The notes under the pieces: model-generated
Told to the model about the DNA's origin: nothing
The model's input: only the letters and a program-made list of their open reading frames with translations
Database searches by the model: none
Program-made: the position numbers and the translations under genes
Shown: positions 40,303-49,537 of the stretch, in pieces
Position numbering within the stretch: the stretch's first letter is position 1
Layout of the letters: every line of letters begins with the position of its first letter
Source: Agromyces kandeliae
GTDB lineage: Bacteria > Actinomycetota > Actinomycetes > Actinomycetales > Microbacteriaceae
Length of the DNA stretch: 64,000 bases
Assembly: GCF_009674665.1 (NCBI RefSeq)
Contig: NZ_WKJD01000018.1
Coordinates: 178,457 to 242,456, forward strand
Reading direction: 5' to 3'

Positions 40303-41166
40303 GTGGCCATGCAACTCGCCGGTACCCGCCGCACTCCGCGCCGCTGGGTCATGCGCGCCTTCACCGCGTTCGCCGCCGCCGTCGTCGGGCTCGCGTTCCT
40401 CATCCCGATGTGGTGGTCGTTCGTCAACTCGCTTCGGCCGGGCGACGAGACGTTCAGCTACCTGAACCCGCTGAGCTGGCAGACGTTCTTCACGCTGACC
40501 CCGACCTTCGAGAACTACGCGGCGTTGTTCGATACCGACCTGGCGCGCGCGATCGGCAACTCGTTGTTCATCAGCCTCGTCACGGTCATCGTCGGCCTCG
40601 CCATCTGCGCGACCGCGGCGTTCGGGCTCGCGGCGTTCCGCTTCCGCGGTCGGGGCCTCATGTTCTCGGTGATCATCCTGTCGTTCCTCATCCCGTTCGA
40701 CGCGATCGCGATCCCGCTGGCCGACATGTTCCGCGACTGGAACCTGCAGAACACGTTCTTCGGCCTGATCCTGCCGGGCCTCGGCAACGGCATGGCGATC
40801 TTCCTGCTGCGCACGTTCTTCCTCGCGATCCCGGAGGAGCTCGTCGAAGCGGCGCGGCTCGACGGCCTCGGTTGGTGGGGCGTCTTCCGCCGCATCTACC
40901 TTCCGCTGTCGGTTCCAGCGCTCATCGGCGCGGGCCTGATGCTCTTCCTGTTCCAGTGGCAGGCGTACGTCTGGCCCCTGCTGATGGGCACCGACCGCGA
41001 CCACATCGTCGGACCCGTCGCGCTGTCGAACCTGCAGGGCCAGTTCGCCGTCGACTACGGCGTGCTGTTCGCGGCCTCCATGATCCTGATCCTCATCCCG
41101 CTCGCGATCATCCTCGGATTCCAGCGCTACTTCATCCAGTCCGTCTCCACGACCGGCATCAAGTGA
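40303..41166 (+). CDS. CUT1-type ABC transporter permease (MalG-like)
   Basis: A 287-residue membrane subunit starting at GTG (40303), seven bases after GGAGG; an ATG two codons on is an alternative. The EAA loop reads LVEAARLDGLGWWGVFRRIYLPLSVP, and the C-terminus is GFQRYFIQSVSTTGIK. No ATPase gene is in the operon, so a shared ATPase is needed. Confidence 0.92.
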   Translation: MAMQLAGTRRTPRRWVMRAFTAFAAAVVGLAFLIPMWWSFVNSLRPGDETFSYLNPLSWQTFFTLTPTFENYAALFDTDLARAIGNSLFISLVTVIVGLAICATAAFGLAAFRFRGRGLMFSVIILSFLIPFDAIAIPLADMFRDWNLQNTFFGLILPGLGNGMAIFLLRTFFLAIPEELVEAARLDGLGWWGVFRRIYLPLSVPALIGAGLMLFLFQWQAYVWPLLMGTDRDHIVGPVALSNLQGQFAVDYGVLFAASMILILIPLAIILGFQRYFIQSVSTTGIK

Positions 41167-41222
41167 TCATGCGGTCGCACGGCGACCGCACGAGTCCACG
41201 CACCACTGAAAGGAGTGCAGCC

Positions 41223-42128
41223 ATGCGTGCTGCCCACCGAGTCATCCTCGACACCGACATCGGCACCGACGTCGACGACGCCATGGCGCTCAGCCAGCTC
41301 TTCGGCCTGGCCGAGGTCGACCTCGTCGGCATCACCACGGTCTACGGCGACACCCTGCTGCGGGCGCGCCTGGCGCGTCGCCTCGCTCGCCTGGCGGGTC
41401 GTGAGGTTCCGGTTCACGCCGGCCGCCGCGATCCGCTCTCCGGTCGTGAGGTCTGGTGGGCCGGCCACGAGGGCGCCCTCTACGAGGACCTCGAGCGCGA
41501 ATCGATCGAGCCGACGGATGCCGTGGCATTCCTGGTCGAGCGGGTGGTCGCGAACCCCGGCGAGATCGACGTCGTCGCGATCGGACCCCTGACGAACGTC
41601 GCCGAGGCGATCGCGGCCGATCCGCGGTTCGCCGGCGCCGTGCGCCACCTGTGGGTCATGGGCGGCGCCTTCACGACCGACGAGCCCGAGCACAACTTCC
41701 GCAGCGACACGCACGCGGCCGAGGTCGTGTTCGCCTCGGGCATTCCCATGACGGTCACCGGACTGGAGGCCACCCGCCAGGTCGAGATCCGCCGAGACGA
41801 ACTCGCGCGCATCGGAGCGGCGGGCGAGCTCGGGGCGATGCTCGTCGCGGAGATCGAGCAGTGGTGGCGGTTCTGGAACGAGGAGTGGAACGTGCCGCAC
41901 GACCCCGTGACGGTGCTCACCATGGTCGAGCCGGGGCTCTTCGAGTTCTCGCCCACCGGCCGAATCGAGGTGGAGCTCAACGGCGACGACGCCGGGCGCA
42001 GCCGGTTCGTCACGGGCGACGGCTCGGCGTGCATCGTGACGGGGCTGGACGGCCCGACGGTCGCCGCACGCGTCGTCGACGCCATCGAGCGGGCGGGGAT
42101 CGCCGCGGCGGTCGAGGCGGCACCGTGA
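41223..42128 (+). CDS. Inosine-uridine-preferring nucleoside hydrolase
   Basis: Hydrolyses the N-glycosidic bond of ribonucleosides to free base and ribose; 301 residues. The calcium-binding Asp cluster is at the N-terminus in DTDIGTDVDDAMAL. GITTVYGDT follows, and IGPLTNVAEAI and WVMGGAF are standard, with later FRSDTHAAEVVF. AAAGGAG precedes the ATG. The released ribose is the substrate of the ribokinase gene that overlaps its stop. Confidence 0.92.
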   Translation: MRAAHRVILDTDIGTDVDDAMALSQLFGLAEVDLVGITTVYGDTLLRARLARRLARLAGREVPVHAGRRDPLSGREVWWAGHEGALYEDLERESIEPTDAVAFLVERVVANPGEIDVVAIGPLTNVAEAIAADPRFAGAVRHLWVMGGAFTTDEPEHNFRSDTHAAEVVFASGIPMTVTGLEATRQVEIRRDELARIGAAGELGAMLVAEIEQWWRFWNEEWNVPHDPVTVLTMVEPGLFEFSPTGRIEVELNGDDAGRSRFVTGDGSACIVTGLDGPTVAARVVDAIERAGIAAAVEAAP

Positions 42129-42970
42129 CCGGTCGGGCACGACTGGCAGTCGTCGGCTCGCTGAACGTCGACGTCGTCGCGACGGCGCCACGGCTGCCGG
42201 CGCCCGGCGAGACGATCGGCGACGGCGTGCTGCGTCGCGAGCCGGGCGGCAAGGGCGCGAACCAGGCGGCCGCTGCGGCACGCCTCGGTGCTGTCACGCG
42301 CATGTTCGGTTGCGTCGGGCGCGACGCCGACGGCGACCTGCTCGTCGGTGCGCTCGGCGCGGCGGGCGTCGACGTCGCCGGCATCGGGCGCGCGGACGCC
42401 GCGACCGGCACCGCCATCATCATGGTCGACGCCGCGGGGGAGAACAGCATCGTCGTCTGCCCGGGCGCGAACGCAGCGGTCGACTCCGACGCGATCGGCA
42501 TCGGCGGCGACGAGGCCGTGCTCATGCAGCTCGAGGTGCCGCTCGAGGTGGTGCGCCGCGTCGCGACATCCGCCCCCGGGTTCGTGGCGCTGAACGCCGC
42601 ACCGGCCAGGTCAATCCCGACGGACCTCGTCGAGCGCGTCGACCTCTTCGTCGTCAATGAGACGGAGTACGGACTCATCCCGGAGCTCGCCGGCGCTCGC
42701 CGCGTCGTCGTCACCCTCGGCGCCGACGGCGCGGAGCTGCGCGAGCGCGGTGAGGTCGTCGCACGAGCCGCGGGGATCCCGCCCGCGGCGGTGCGCAGTA
42801 CCGTGGGCGCGGGCGACGCGTTCGCTGCGGCACTGGTGGTCGCTCTGCTGGAGGGCGACGAGCCGGCCGCCGCACTGGGGGTCGCCTGCCGTGTGGGCTC
42901 GGCTGCCGTCGAGCACCTCGCGGCGCAGCCGCCCTTCGACCGACTCGACCACTACCGGAGCCACGCGTGA
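42125..42970 (+). CDS. rbsK: Ribokinase
   Basis: Phosphorylates ribose to ribose 5-phosphate; 281 residues, slightly shorter than usual. The N-terminal VVGSLNVDVVA and the substrate motif GGKGANQAAAAARLG are followed by GENSIVVCPGAN and the C-terminal catalytic motif TVGAGDAFAAALV. The GTG overlaps the hydrolase stop (GTGA), and its own stop overlaps the next GTG, so the three enzymes are translationally linked. Confidence 0.9.
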   Translation: MTGRARLAVVGSLNVDVVATAPRLPAPGETIGDGVLRREPGGKGANQAAAAARLGAVTRMFGCVGRDADGDLLVGALGAAGVDVAGIGRADAATGTAIIMVDAAGENSIVVCPGANAAVDSDAIGIGGDEAVLMQLEVPLEVVRRVATSAPGFVALNAAPARSIPTDLVERVDLFVVNETEYGLIPELAGARRVVVTLGADGAELRERGEVVARAAGIPPAAVRSTVGAGDAFAAALVVALLEGDEPAAALGVACRVGSAAVEHLAAQPPFDRLDHYRSHA

Positions 42971-43971
42971 CCGACGCAATCCCCGTCTACCTCGACTGCG
43001 ACACCGGCATCGACGACGCCGTCGCCCTCGCCTACCTGATCGCCCACCCCGGGGTGCGCGTGGTGGGCATCGGCACGGTCTCCGGGAACGTCTCGGCCGA
43101 GCGTGCGGCATCGAACACGCTCGCGCTGCTCGCTGCCGCTGGCGTCGACGACGTGCCGGTCGCGGTGGGCGCGGCCGACCCGCTCGGTGGGTCGTTCCAC
43201 GGTGGTGCGCCGCGGGTGCATGGCGAGGACGGTGTGGGCGGAGTCGGCGGGATCCTACCGTCCGCGACACGGCAGCCCGAGACGGCGACGGATGCCGCTG
43301 GGCTGCTGATCCGGCTCGCTGCGGACTACGGGGCGGAGCTCCGCGTGCTGGCGGTTGGGCCCCTGACGAACTTCGCGGTCGCCCTGCGGCGCGACGCCTC
43401 GGTGGCCTCGCGCGTGCACTCGGTGACCGTCATGGGCGGTGCGCTCGACGCGCCGGGCAACGTCTCGCTCGTCGCCGAGGCGAACCTCCGAAACGATCCC
43501 GCCGCCGCCGCCGAGGTGCTCGCCGCACCGTGGCCCGTGACGCTCGTTCCGCTCGACGTGACGACGCAGCACACGTTCGGCGAAGCGCATCGGGCCGAGC
43601 TGCTCGCAGCGCCCGGGCAGGTTCCTCGCCTGCTCGGGGCGATGCTCGATACGTACTTCGGCTTCTACACGGCGCGGTACGGCGAGCGGAGGTGCGCGCT
43701 CCACGACCCGCTCGCGGCGGCCGCGGTCGTCGGTGACGTCGGGGAGCCGGCCTGGCGACGCGGCTGGTTCGATGTCGTGGACGACCACGCGCACGCCGAT
43801 CACGGGAGGGTGATCGAGCTCGAGCCGGTTCTGCCGCACGACCATGACGGTCCGAGCCGACCGGCGAGCCGGGCGCTGATGGGCGCGGACGCCGCGGTCG
43901 CGGATCGGATCCTGCGACGAATCCTGCAGCACGACTGGCCCGTCGCGGCCACCGGGTCGCGCGAGGGCTGA
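42967..43971 (+). CDS. Second nucleoside hydrolase of the operon
   Basis: A 334-residue nucleoside hydrolase with a different subfamily signature from the first (DCDTGIDDAVALAYL). GIGTVSGNVSAERAASNTLALL, VHGEDGVGG, VGPLTNFAVAL, VMGGAL and AEANLRNDPAAAAEVL are the usual motifs. A second enzyme in one operon suggests complementary purine and pyrimidine specificity. It starts at GTG in overlap with the ribokinase stop. The C-terminal part has His-rich DDHAHADH and LPHDHDGP. The gap after it (43972-44140) shows no clear feature. Confidence 0.92.
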   Translation: MTDAIPVYLDCDTGIDDAVALAYLIAHPGVRVVGIGTVSGNVSAERAASNTLALLAAAGVDDVPVAVGAADPLGGSFHGGAPRVHGEDGVGGVGGILPSATRQPETATDAAGLLIRLAADYGAELRVLAVGPLTNFAVALRRDASVASRVHSVTVMGGALDAPGNVSLVAEANLRNDPAAAAEVLAAPWPVTLVPLDVTTQHTFGEAHRAELLAAPGQVPRLLGAMLDTYFGFYTARYGERRCALHDPLAAAAVVGDVGEPAWRRGWFDVVDDHAHADHGRVIELEPVLPHDHDGPSRPASRALMGADAAVADRILRRILQHDWPVAATGSREG

Positions 43972-44140
43972 GCCCCGAAGTACTCCCGCGTCGGCAGGCA
44001 GGTGGAGTGCCCGTCGGCGCGGGACCCAACGGGATTCGGGCGTCATCCGACCGACGACGTCTTGACGCGGCGGCTCTGCGGGGCGAGGGTGATCTCGTCA
44101 ACCGCAATGGCGCGGGATGCCGCGCGAGGGAGCGAGCCGC

Positions 44141-44509
44141 ATGGAGACCACGACCGACCTCACCACCGAGCAGATCGCCCGAGCGTTCTCGGGCCATCGA
44201 TTCGACCTCGCCCTGCAGCATCTCGCCGACGACGTGATCTGGACCTCCGTCGGCGGCGGGCCGCTGGTCGGGAGGAAGGCGGTGGCGAAGGCGATCGAGC
44301 GCACTGCCGCCGACCTCGCCGACGTCACGACGGAGTTCCAGCGGTTCCGTTCGGTCGTGGGTGAGGAGAGCGTCGTCGTCGACAGCCTCGCCCGCTACAC
44401 CGACACCGACGGCGGGGTCTCGATCGTGGCGTCCTGCGACGTCTTCGACTTCGCGGCCGACGGCCGGATCACGGAGATCGTGTCGTACATGATCGAGCTG
44501 CCGAACTGA
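44141..44509 (+). CDS. SnoaL-like (NTF2-fold) protein
   Basis: A 122-residue cone-shaped alpha+beta barrel protein of the SnoaL/NTF2 superfamily. The opening helix TEQIARAFSGHRFDLALQHLADDVIWTSVGGGPLVGRKAV is typical, and the C-terminal VASCDVFDFAADGRITEIVSYM completes the sheet. The ATG at 44141 has GAGGGAG upstream; an in-frame ATG at 44117 is possible. No partner is evident. It is convergent with a cupin gene. Confidence 0.82.
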   Translation: METTTDLTTEQIARAFSGHRFDLALQHLADDVIWTSVGGGPLVGRKAVAKAIERTAADLADVTTEFQRFRSVVGEESVVVDSLARYTDTDGGVSIVASCDVFDFAADGRITEIVSYMIELPN

Positions 44510-44534
44510 GGCGCCGGCCGCGCTCGGCGCCGGG

Positions 44535-44903
44535 TCAGTCGAGTTCGCGGAGCTCGGTCGTGCGCTCGCTCGGGGTGTCGCCCGTGTTCACGACGCCCTC
44601 CGGCTCGATGAGGATCGCCGAGACCTCGCCCGCGGCCTTCGGGCAGTGCTCGACGCCGCGCGGCACGACGTAGACGTCGCCCGGCCCGAGCTCCACGTCG
44701 CCGGCCCGCAGCTGGATGACGAGCTGCCCCGAGAGCACCATGAACAGCTCGTCGGTGTCGGGGTGCGAGTGCCAGGTGAACTCGCCGAGGAGCTTCACGA
44801 CCTTCACGTCGTAGTCGTTCACGCTCGCGAGCCGGTGGGGCTGCCAGTGCTCCGTGAACGAGTCGAGGGCGTCGTGCACGTTGCGGATCCGGGCGTCGCT
44901 CAT
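44535..44903 (-). CDS. Cupin-domain protein
   Basis: A 122-residue single cupin. Motif 1 is WHSHPDTDELFMVLSGQLVIQL, with two His and one Glu as metal ligands, and motif 2 is GDVYVVPRGVEHCPKA. The start at 44903 is set by an AGAGGA site; a longer frame to 44963 is unlikely to be translated. It is probably a small metal-binding isomerase or sugar-binding protein; the role is not clear. It lies downstream of the GH3 operon but past its terminator. Confidence 0.87.
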   Translation of the reverse strand: MSDARIRNVHDALDSFTEHWQPHRLASVNDYDVKVVKLLGEFTWHSHPDTDELFMVLSGQLVIQLRAGDVELGPGDVYVVPRGVEHCPKAAGEVSAILIEPEGVVNTGDTPSERTTELRELD

Positions 44904-44974
44904 GGTCCGATCCTCTCTTCGTCGATCGCCCACCGCAACGCGCGCATTCCCCCCGTCGCCCACGTCGGAGGAAT

Positions 44975-45011
44975 GGGGGCGACGACGAGACCGGAACCCG
45001 TCGTCGCCCCC
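44975..45011 (-). terminator. Terminator of the GH3/ABC operon
   Basis: A perfect 13-base-pair inverted repeat (GGGGGCGACGACG and its complement) with an 11-base loop, starting seven bases after the GH3 stop codon on the minus strand. No U-tract follows, as in other terminators of the window. Confidence 0.78.
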
Positions 45012-45017
45012 TCACCG

Positions 45018-47339
45018 TCACCCCTCCGTCGCCGCGACCGGCGCGACCACCACGGCGAAGGATGCCGCGAGCAGCGCCTCGTCGCGCGAGGAGGGCCCGA
45101 CCAGCAGCTCGAACGTTCCCGGCTCGACCACGCGCGTGCCGTTCGCGTCGACGAGCGTGCAGTCGGCGACGGCGAGCTCGATGGACACGACGCGCGACTC
45201 GCCCGGCTCGAGGTCGACGAGGCGGTAGGCCTTCAGCTCCTTGTCCGCCCAGCTCACCGACGTGACCTCGTCGCGGAGGTACGCCTGCACCAGCTCGCGC
45301 GACGGGCGGGCCCCGGTGTTCGTGACGCGGACCTCGGCGCGCACGGAGCCGTCCGGCCCGACCACGTGGTCGAGGATCCGGAGGTCGTCGTACTCGACGG
45401 TGGTGTAGGTCAGGCCCTCGCCGAACGCGTGCGCCGGGCTCTGCGTGAGGTCTGCGTACCGGGTGCCGTGCTGCCCGCGGACCTGGTTGTAGTAGGTCGG
45501 CTGCTGCCCCGCGTGCCGGGCGAACGAGATCGGCAGGCGCCCGGTCGGCTCGACGAGTCCGAGCAGCAGCTCGGCGATCGCGCGGCCGCCCTCCATGCCG
45601 GGGTTCGCCGCCCAGACGAGCGCCGAGGCGCGCTCGGCCGACGGCGGGAGCACGAGGGGCTTCGAGGCCAGCAGCACGACCACGAACGGCTTGCCGGTCT
45701 CGGCGACCGCGTCGAGGAGGGCGACCTGGTCGCCGACGAGTTCGAGCGTGGCGGTCGAGCGGCCCTCGCCGACGAGCTCGATGCGGTCGCCGACGACCAC
45801 GACCGCGAGGTCGCTGCGGCGGGCGGCGTCGGCGGCCTCGGCGATGAGCACCTCGTCGGGCGCGCAGGGGACGACCACCTGCGGTCGCGGCTGGCCGTCG
45901 GGGAAGAACGCGCCCGCGGGATCCTCGTCGAGCGTCAGGATCCGCGCACCCTCGGCGTGCTCGACCGTCCAGTCGCCCGGCGCGGTTCCGCGCAGTCCGT
46001 CGAGGACGGTCGTGATCATGCCGCGCGGGTGGCCGTCGGGCAGCCAATCCGCCTGGCCCGAGGATCCCGCCCAGTCGCCGAGCTGCGTCTGCGCGTCGTC
46101 GGCGAGCGGCCCGATCACGGCGACGCGACGGGGCGTGCCGTCCGAGACCGCGCGGCCCGCGGCATCCGGAACCCGACCGGGGAGCAGGGGAAGCACGCCG
46201 TCGTTGCGGAGCAGCACCAGCGAGCTGCGGGCCGCCTCGAGGTTGAGCGACGCGTGCGCCGTGTTGCCGACGACCGCCTCGATGCGCGCGAGGTCCGGCT
46301 TCCGGGGGTTCTCGAAGAGCCCGAACTCGAACTTCAGCAGCAGGATGCGCGACACCGCGCGATCGAGGTCGGATTCGGCGAGCAGTCCGCGCTCGATCGC
46401 CTCGAGCGCCCCGCGGAAGAACCCGGGCGTCGTCATGACCATGTCGTTGCCGGCCTTCACCGCGGCGGCGGCCGCGTGCGCGTAGTCGGGCTGGACCTTC
46501 TGCTCCCACACCATGCGGCCGACGTTGTCCCAGTCGGTGATGAGCGTGCCCGTGTAGCCCCACTCGCCGCGCAGCACGTCGTTGAGGAGCCACTCGTTCA
46601 CCGTGATCGGCACGCCGTCGGTGGTCTGGTACCCCAGCATGAACGTGCGGCACCCCTCCTTCGCCACGCGCTCGAACGGCGGCAGGAACCACGAGCGGAG
46701 CTTCCGGCGCGACAGGTCGGCCTCGCTCGCGTCCCGGCCGCCCTGGGTCTCGGAGTACCCGGCGAAGTGCTTGGCGGTCGCGAGGATGGCGGTGTCGTCG
46801 TCCAGTCCGCCGCCCTGGTAGCCGCGCACCATCGCCGAGGCGAGCTCGCCGATGAGGAACGGGTCCTCGCCGAAGGTCTCGTCGATGCGTCCCCAGCGGA
46901 GGTCGCGGGCGATGCACAGCACGGGCGAGAAGGTCCAGTGCACGCCGGTCGCCGCGACCTCCTCGGCGGTCGCCCGCGCGACCCGCTCGAGCAGGTCGGC
47001 GTCCCACGACGCGGCCATGCCGAGCTGGGTGGGGAAGATCGTCGCGCCCTCGAAGAACGAGTGCCCGTGGATGCAATCCTCGCCGACGAGCAGGGGGATC
47101 CGCAGCCGCGTCTGCGCGACGAGGTCGTGGGCGAGGGCGATCCGCTCGGGCGACGCGTGCAGGATCGAGCCGACGTGCTGGCGCAGCACCTGGTCCTCGA
47201 GGTCCTCGCGGGCGTCGAGCTGCAGCATCTGCCCGACCTTCTCCTCGACGCTCATCCGGGAGAGGAGGTCGGCGATGCGGTCGGCGACGGGGCTCGTCGA
47301 ATCGAGGTACATGGGGCTGACGATATCGGCCGTGGTCAC
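45018..47339 (-). CDS. bglX: Glycoside hydrolase family 3 beta-glucosidase-type enzyme
   Basis: A 773-residue cytoplasmic GH3 enzyme with N-terminal barrel, C-terminal alpha/beta sandwich and a fibronectin III-like domain. Barrel motifs include KVGQMLQLD, GEDCIHGHSFFEGATIFPTQLGMA and KHFAGYS. The catalytic nucleophile Asp is in LITDWDNVG. The second domain shows VIGPLADDAQ and VVVVGDRIELVGEGRS. It hydrolyses beta-linked oligosaccharides such as cello- or xylo-oligosaccharides brought in by the co-transcribed importer. Its start overlaps the permease stop by four bases. The gene symbol denotes family similarity only. Confidence 0.92.
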   Translation of the reverse strand: MTTADIVSPMYLDSTSPVADRIADLLSRMSVEEKVGQMLQLDAREDLEDQVLRQHVGSILHASPERIALAHDLVAQTRLRIPLLVGEDCIHGHSFFEGATIFPTQLGMAASWDADLLERVARATAEEVAATGVHWTFSPVLCIARDLRWGRIDETFGEDPFLIGELASAMVRGYQGGGLDDDTAILATAKHFAGYSETQGGRDASEADLSRRKLRSWFLPPFERVAKEGCRTFMLGYQTTDGVPITVNEWLLNDVLRGEWGYTGTLITDWDNVGRMVWEQKVQPDYAHAAAAAVKAGNDMVMTTPGFFRGALEAIERGLLAESDLDRAVSRILLLKFEFGLFENPRKPDLARIEAVVGNTAHASLNLEAARSSLVLLRNDGVLPLLPGRVPDAAGRAVSDGTPRRVAVIGPLADDAQTQLGDWAGSSGQADWLPDGHPRGMITTVLDGLRGTAPGDWTVEHAEGARILTLDEDPAGAFFPDGQPRPQVVVPCAPDEVLIAEAADAARRSDLAVVVVGDRIELVGEGRSTATLELVGDQVALLDAVAETGKPFVVVLLASKPLVLPPSAERASALVWAANPGMEGGRAIAELLLGLVEPTGRLPISFARHAGQQPTYYNQVRGQHGTRYADLTQSPAHAFGEGLTYTTVEYDDLRILDHVVGPDGSVRAEVRVTNTGARPSRELVQAYLRDEVTSVSWADKELKAYRLVDLEPGESRVVSIELAVADCTLVDANGTRVVEPGTFELLVGPSSRDEALLAASFAVVVAPVAATEG

Positions 47340-48418
47340 GGGGTCTCCTCATTCGGGTTCGAGGGGGTGGCGGTGGGGCGGACGACGGTCACGGTGTCGT
47401 TGACGTTCATGCCCTTCTTCTTCATCGCGCGGGCCCGCTCGCCGGCCGACCGCAGGCGCGGGTTGACGTACTCGTCGATGCCGAAGTTGATGAGCGACAG
47501 GGCGACGCCGATCGCGGCGATGCAGAGTCCCGGCGGCAGGTACCACCACCACTGGTTCTGCCGGAACGCGCCCTGCGCGCCGGCCCAGTTCAGGATCGTG
47601 CCCCAGTTGTACGTCGTGACCGGGATGACCCCGATGTACGACAGCGTCGTGAGCGCGAGGATTGCCGCGGTCACCGTGCCGACGAAGCTCGCGGCGATGA
47701 GCGCCATGAGGTTCGGCAGCATCTCGACCGTGATGATCCGGCGCAGCGGCTCGCCGTTGGCGCGCGCGGCCTGGATGAAGTCGCGATTGCGCAGCGACAT
47801 CGTCTGCGCGCGAAGCACGCGCGCGCCCCATGCCCACCCGATCAGGCCGAGCACCCCGGCCACGACCGCCAGCGGCGGATCCTCGAACATCGACGCGACG
47901 ATGATGATGAGCGGCAGCGCGGGGATCACCAGGAACACGTTCGTCAGGGCGGACAGGCTCTCGCTGCGCCATCCGCGCAGGTAGCCCGACATGACGCCGA
48001 CGACGATGGCGATGAGGGTCGCGATGATCGCCGCGAGGAAGCCGACGACGATCACGCCGCGCGTGCCGTGGATGACCTGGCTGAGCACGTCCTCGCCGAT
48101 GTGGGTCGTGCCGAGCCAGTGCTCGGCCGACGGCGGCTGGAAGCGTGCGGTGTGGTCGACGGCGGTCGGCGAGTACGGCGCGAGCACGTCGGCGAAGATC
48201 GCGACGAGCACGAAGAAGCCGAGGATCGACAGCCCCGCGATCGACTTGCCGTTGCGGAACATCGCGAAGGCCGAGCCCAGCTTCGACCGGAACGCCGGTC
48301 GGTCGTGCGTGCGCTTCCCGGACGGCTGCTCCGCCGTGCGGATCGTGGCGGTCGCGGGCACGCCCGCCGGGCGGGCGGTCGCTCGGTCGTTCGTCCGGTC
48401 GGTGACGATGGTGTCCAT
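47336..48418 (-). CDS. Oligopeptide-type ABC transporter permease (DppC-like)
   Basis: A 360-residue membrane subunit. A long Thr/Arg-rich N-terminal tail precedes the first helix (KSIAGLSILGFFVLVAIFADVLAPYSPTAV), which is typical of OppC/DppC. The EAA loop reads FIQAARANGEPLRRIITVEMLPNLM. Paired with the DppB-like permease upstream. With a GH3 enzyme as neighbour the transported substrate is likely an oligosaccharide rather than a peptide. Overlap with the GH3 start implies coupling. Confidence 0.9.
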   Translation of the reverse strand: MDTIVTDRTNDRATARPAGVPATATIRTAEQPSGKRTHDRPAFRSKLGSAFAMFRNGKSIAGLSILGFFVLVAIFADVLAPYSPTAVDHTARFQPPSAEHWLGTTHIGEDVLSQVIHGTRGVIVVGFLAAIIATLIAIVVGVMSGYLRGWRSESLSALTNVFLVIPALPLIIIVASMFEDPPLAVVAGVLGLIGWAWGARVLRAQTMSLRNRDFIQAARANGEPLRRIITVEMLPNLMALIAASFVGTVTAAILALTTLSYIGVIPVTTYNWGTILNWAGAQGAFRQNQWWWYLPPGLCIAAIGVALSLINFGIDEYVNPRLRSAGERARAMKKKGMNVNDTVTVVRPTATPSNPNEETP

Positions 48419-48421
48419 GGT

Positions 48422-49537
48422 TCAGGCCTCCGTCTGGCGCGTGCGCGGGTCGAGGAATGCGTAGGCGACGTCGGCGAGGAGGTTCGCCAGCAGCACCGAG
48501 AGGGTGATCACGAGGAACACGCCCTGCATCAGCGCGTAGTCCTTCGCATTGGTGGCATCCAGCAGCAGCTTGCCGACGCCCGGGTAACTGAAGACCATCT
48601 CCATCACGATCGTGCCGCCCACGATGAACCCGATCGACAGCGCGAAGCTCTGGATCTGGGGGAGCACGGCGTTGCGCGCGGCGTAGCCCCAGAGCACCCG
48701 CTTGCGGGGCATCCCCTTCGCCTCGGCGACCATGACGTAGTCCTCGTCGAGCACCGTGAGCATCATGTTGCGCATGCCGAGCATCCAGCCGCCGAGCGAC
48801 GCGATGATGATCGTCGCGGCGGGCAGCGTGCCGTGGTGGACGACCTGGCCGATGAACTCGGGCGAGAACTCCGGGCTCATGCCGACGCCGTAGGCCTTGC
48901 CGATCGGGAACCAGCCGAGGTTCACCGAGAACAGCGCGATCGCGAGCAGTCCGAGCCAGAAGTAGGGGATGGTGCTGAGGAACGTCGTGATCGGGATGAG
49001 CGCGTCGAGCCGGCTGCCGCGCCGCCACCCGACGATCGCACCGCCGATCGTCCCGATGGCGAACGAGACGATCGTCGCGAAGCCCACGAGCCCGATCGTC
49101 CAGGGCAGCGATTGGCCGATCACCTCGGTGACCGGGCGGAGGCCGTGGAGCAGCGAGACGCCGAGGTCGCCGCGCAGCAGCAGCGCCCAGTAGTCGACGT
49201 ACTGCTGCCAGAGGCTCTTGTCGGTGTCGAGGCCGAGGAGCGAGCGCAGCGCGTCGGCCGCCTCGGGGCTGACGTTGCGGTTGCGCGACAGGTACTGCGT
49301 GACGGCGTCGCCCTTCATCATGCGGGGCAGGAAGAAGTTGATCGTGATCGCCGCCCACAGGGTGAAGAGGTAGAACACGGCACGGCCGCCGAGGAACCGC
49401 CACGGGATCCGCGAGCGGCCCCTGGTCGCGCGGGTCGCGGTGGTGCCGGCCTCGACGGCGTCGGTCTCGCTGCCTGAGGGCAGGTCGGCGCGCGTCTCGG
49501 TCTCTTGGGTGTGGGACTGGGGCTGGACCGCGGTCAC
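48422..49537 (-). CDS. Oligopeptide-type ABC transporter permease (DppB-like)
   Basis: A 371-residue membrane subunit. The first helix reads AVFYLFTLWAAITINFFLPRMMKGD, with the family's FFLPR motif. The C-terminal half carries IVGGTIVMEMVFSYPGVGKLLLDA and the EAA-type loop EDYVMVAEAKGMPRKRVLWGYAARNAVLP. It overlaps the upstream ATPase gene by four bases. Confidence 0.92.
   Translation of the reverse strand: MTAVQPQSHTQETETRADLPSGSETDAVEAGTTATRATRGRSRIPWRFLGGRAVFYLFTLWAAITINFFLPRMMKGDAVTQYLSRNRNVSPEAADALRSLLGLDTDKSLWQQYVDYWALLLRGDLGVSLLHGLRPVTEVIGQSLPWTIGLVGFATIVSFAIGTIGGAIVGWRRGSRLDALIPITTFLSTIPYFWLGLLAIALFSVNLGWFPIGKAYGVGMSPEFSPEFIGQVVHHGTLPAATIIIASLGGWMLGMRNMMLTVLDEDYVMVAEAKGMPRKRVLWGYAARNAVLPQIQSFALSIGFIVGGTIVMEMVFSYPGVGKLLLDATNAKDYALMQGVFLVITLSVLLANLLADVAYAFLDPRTRQTEA

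Noticed and set aside
44646..47984. A 1112-codon plus-strand frame opposite the GH3 gene
   Set aside because: It is the longest shadow frame, but the GH3 enzyme on the other strand has complete catalytic motifs and operon overlap.
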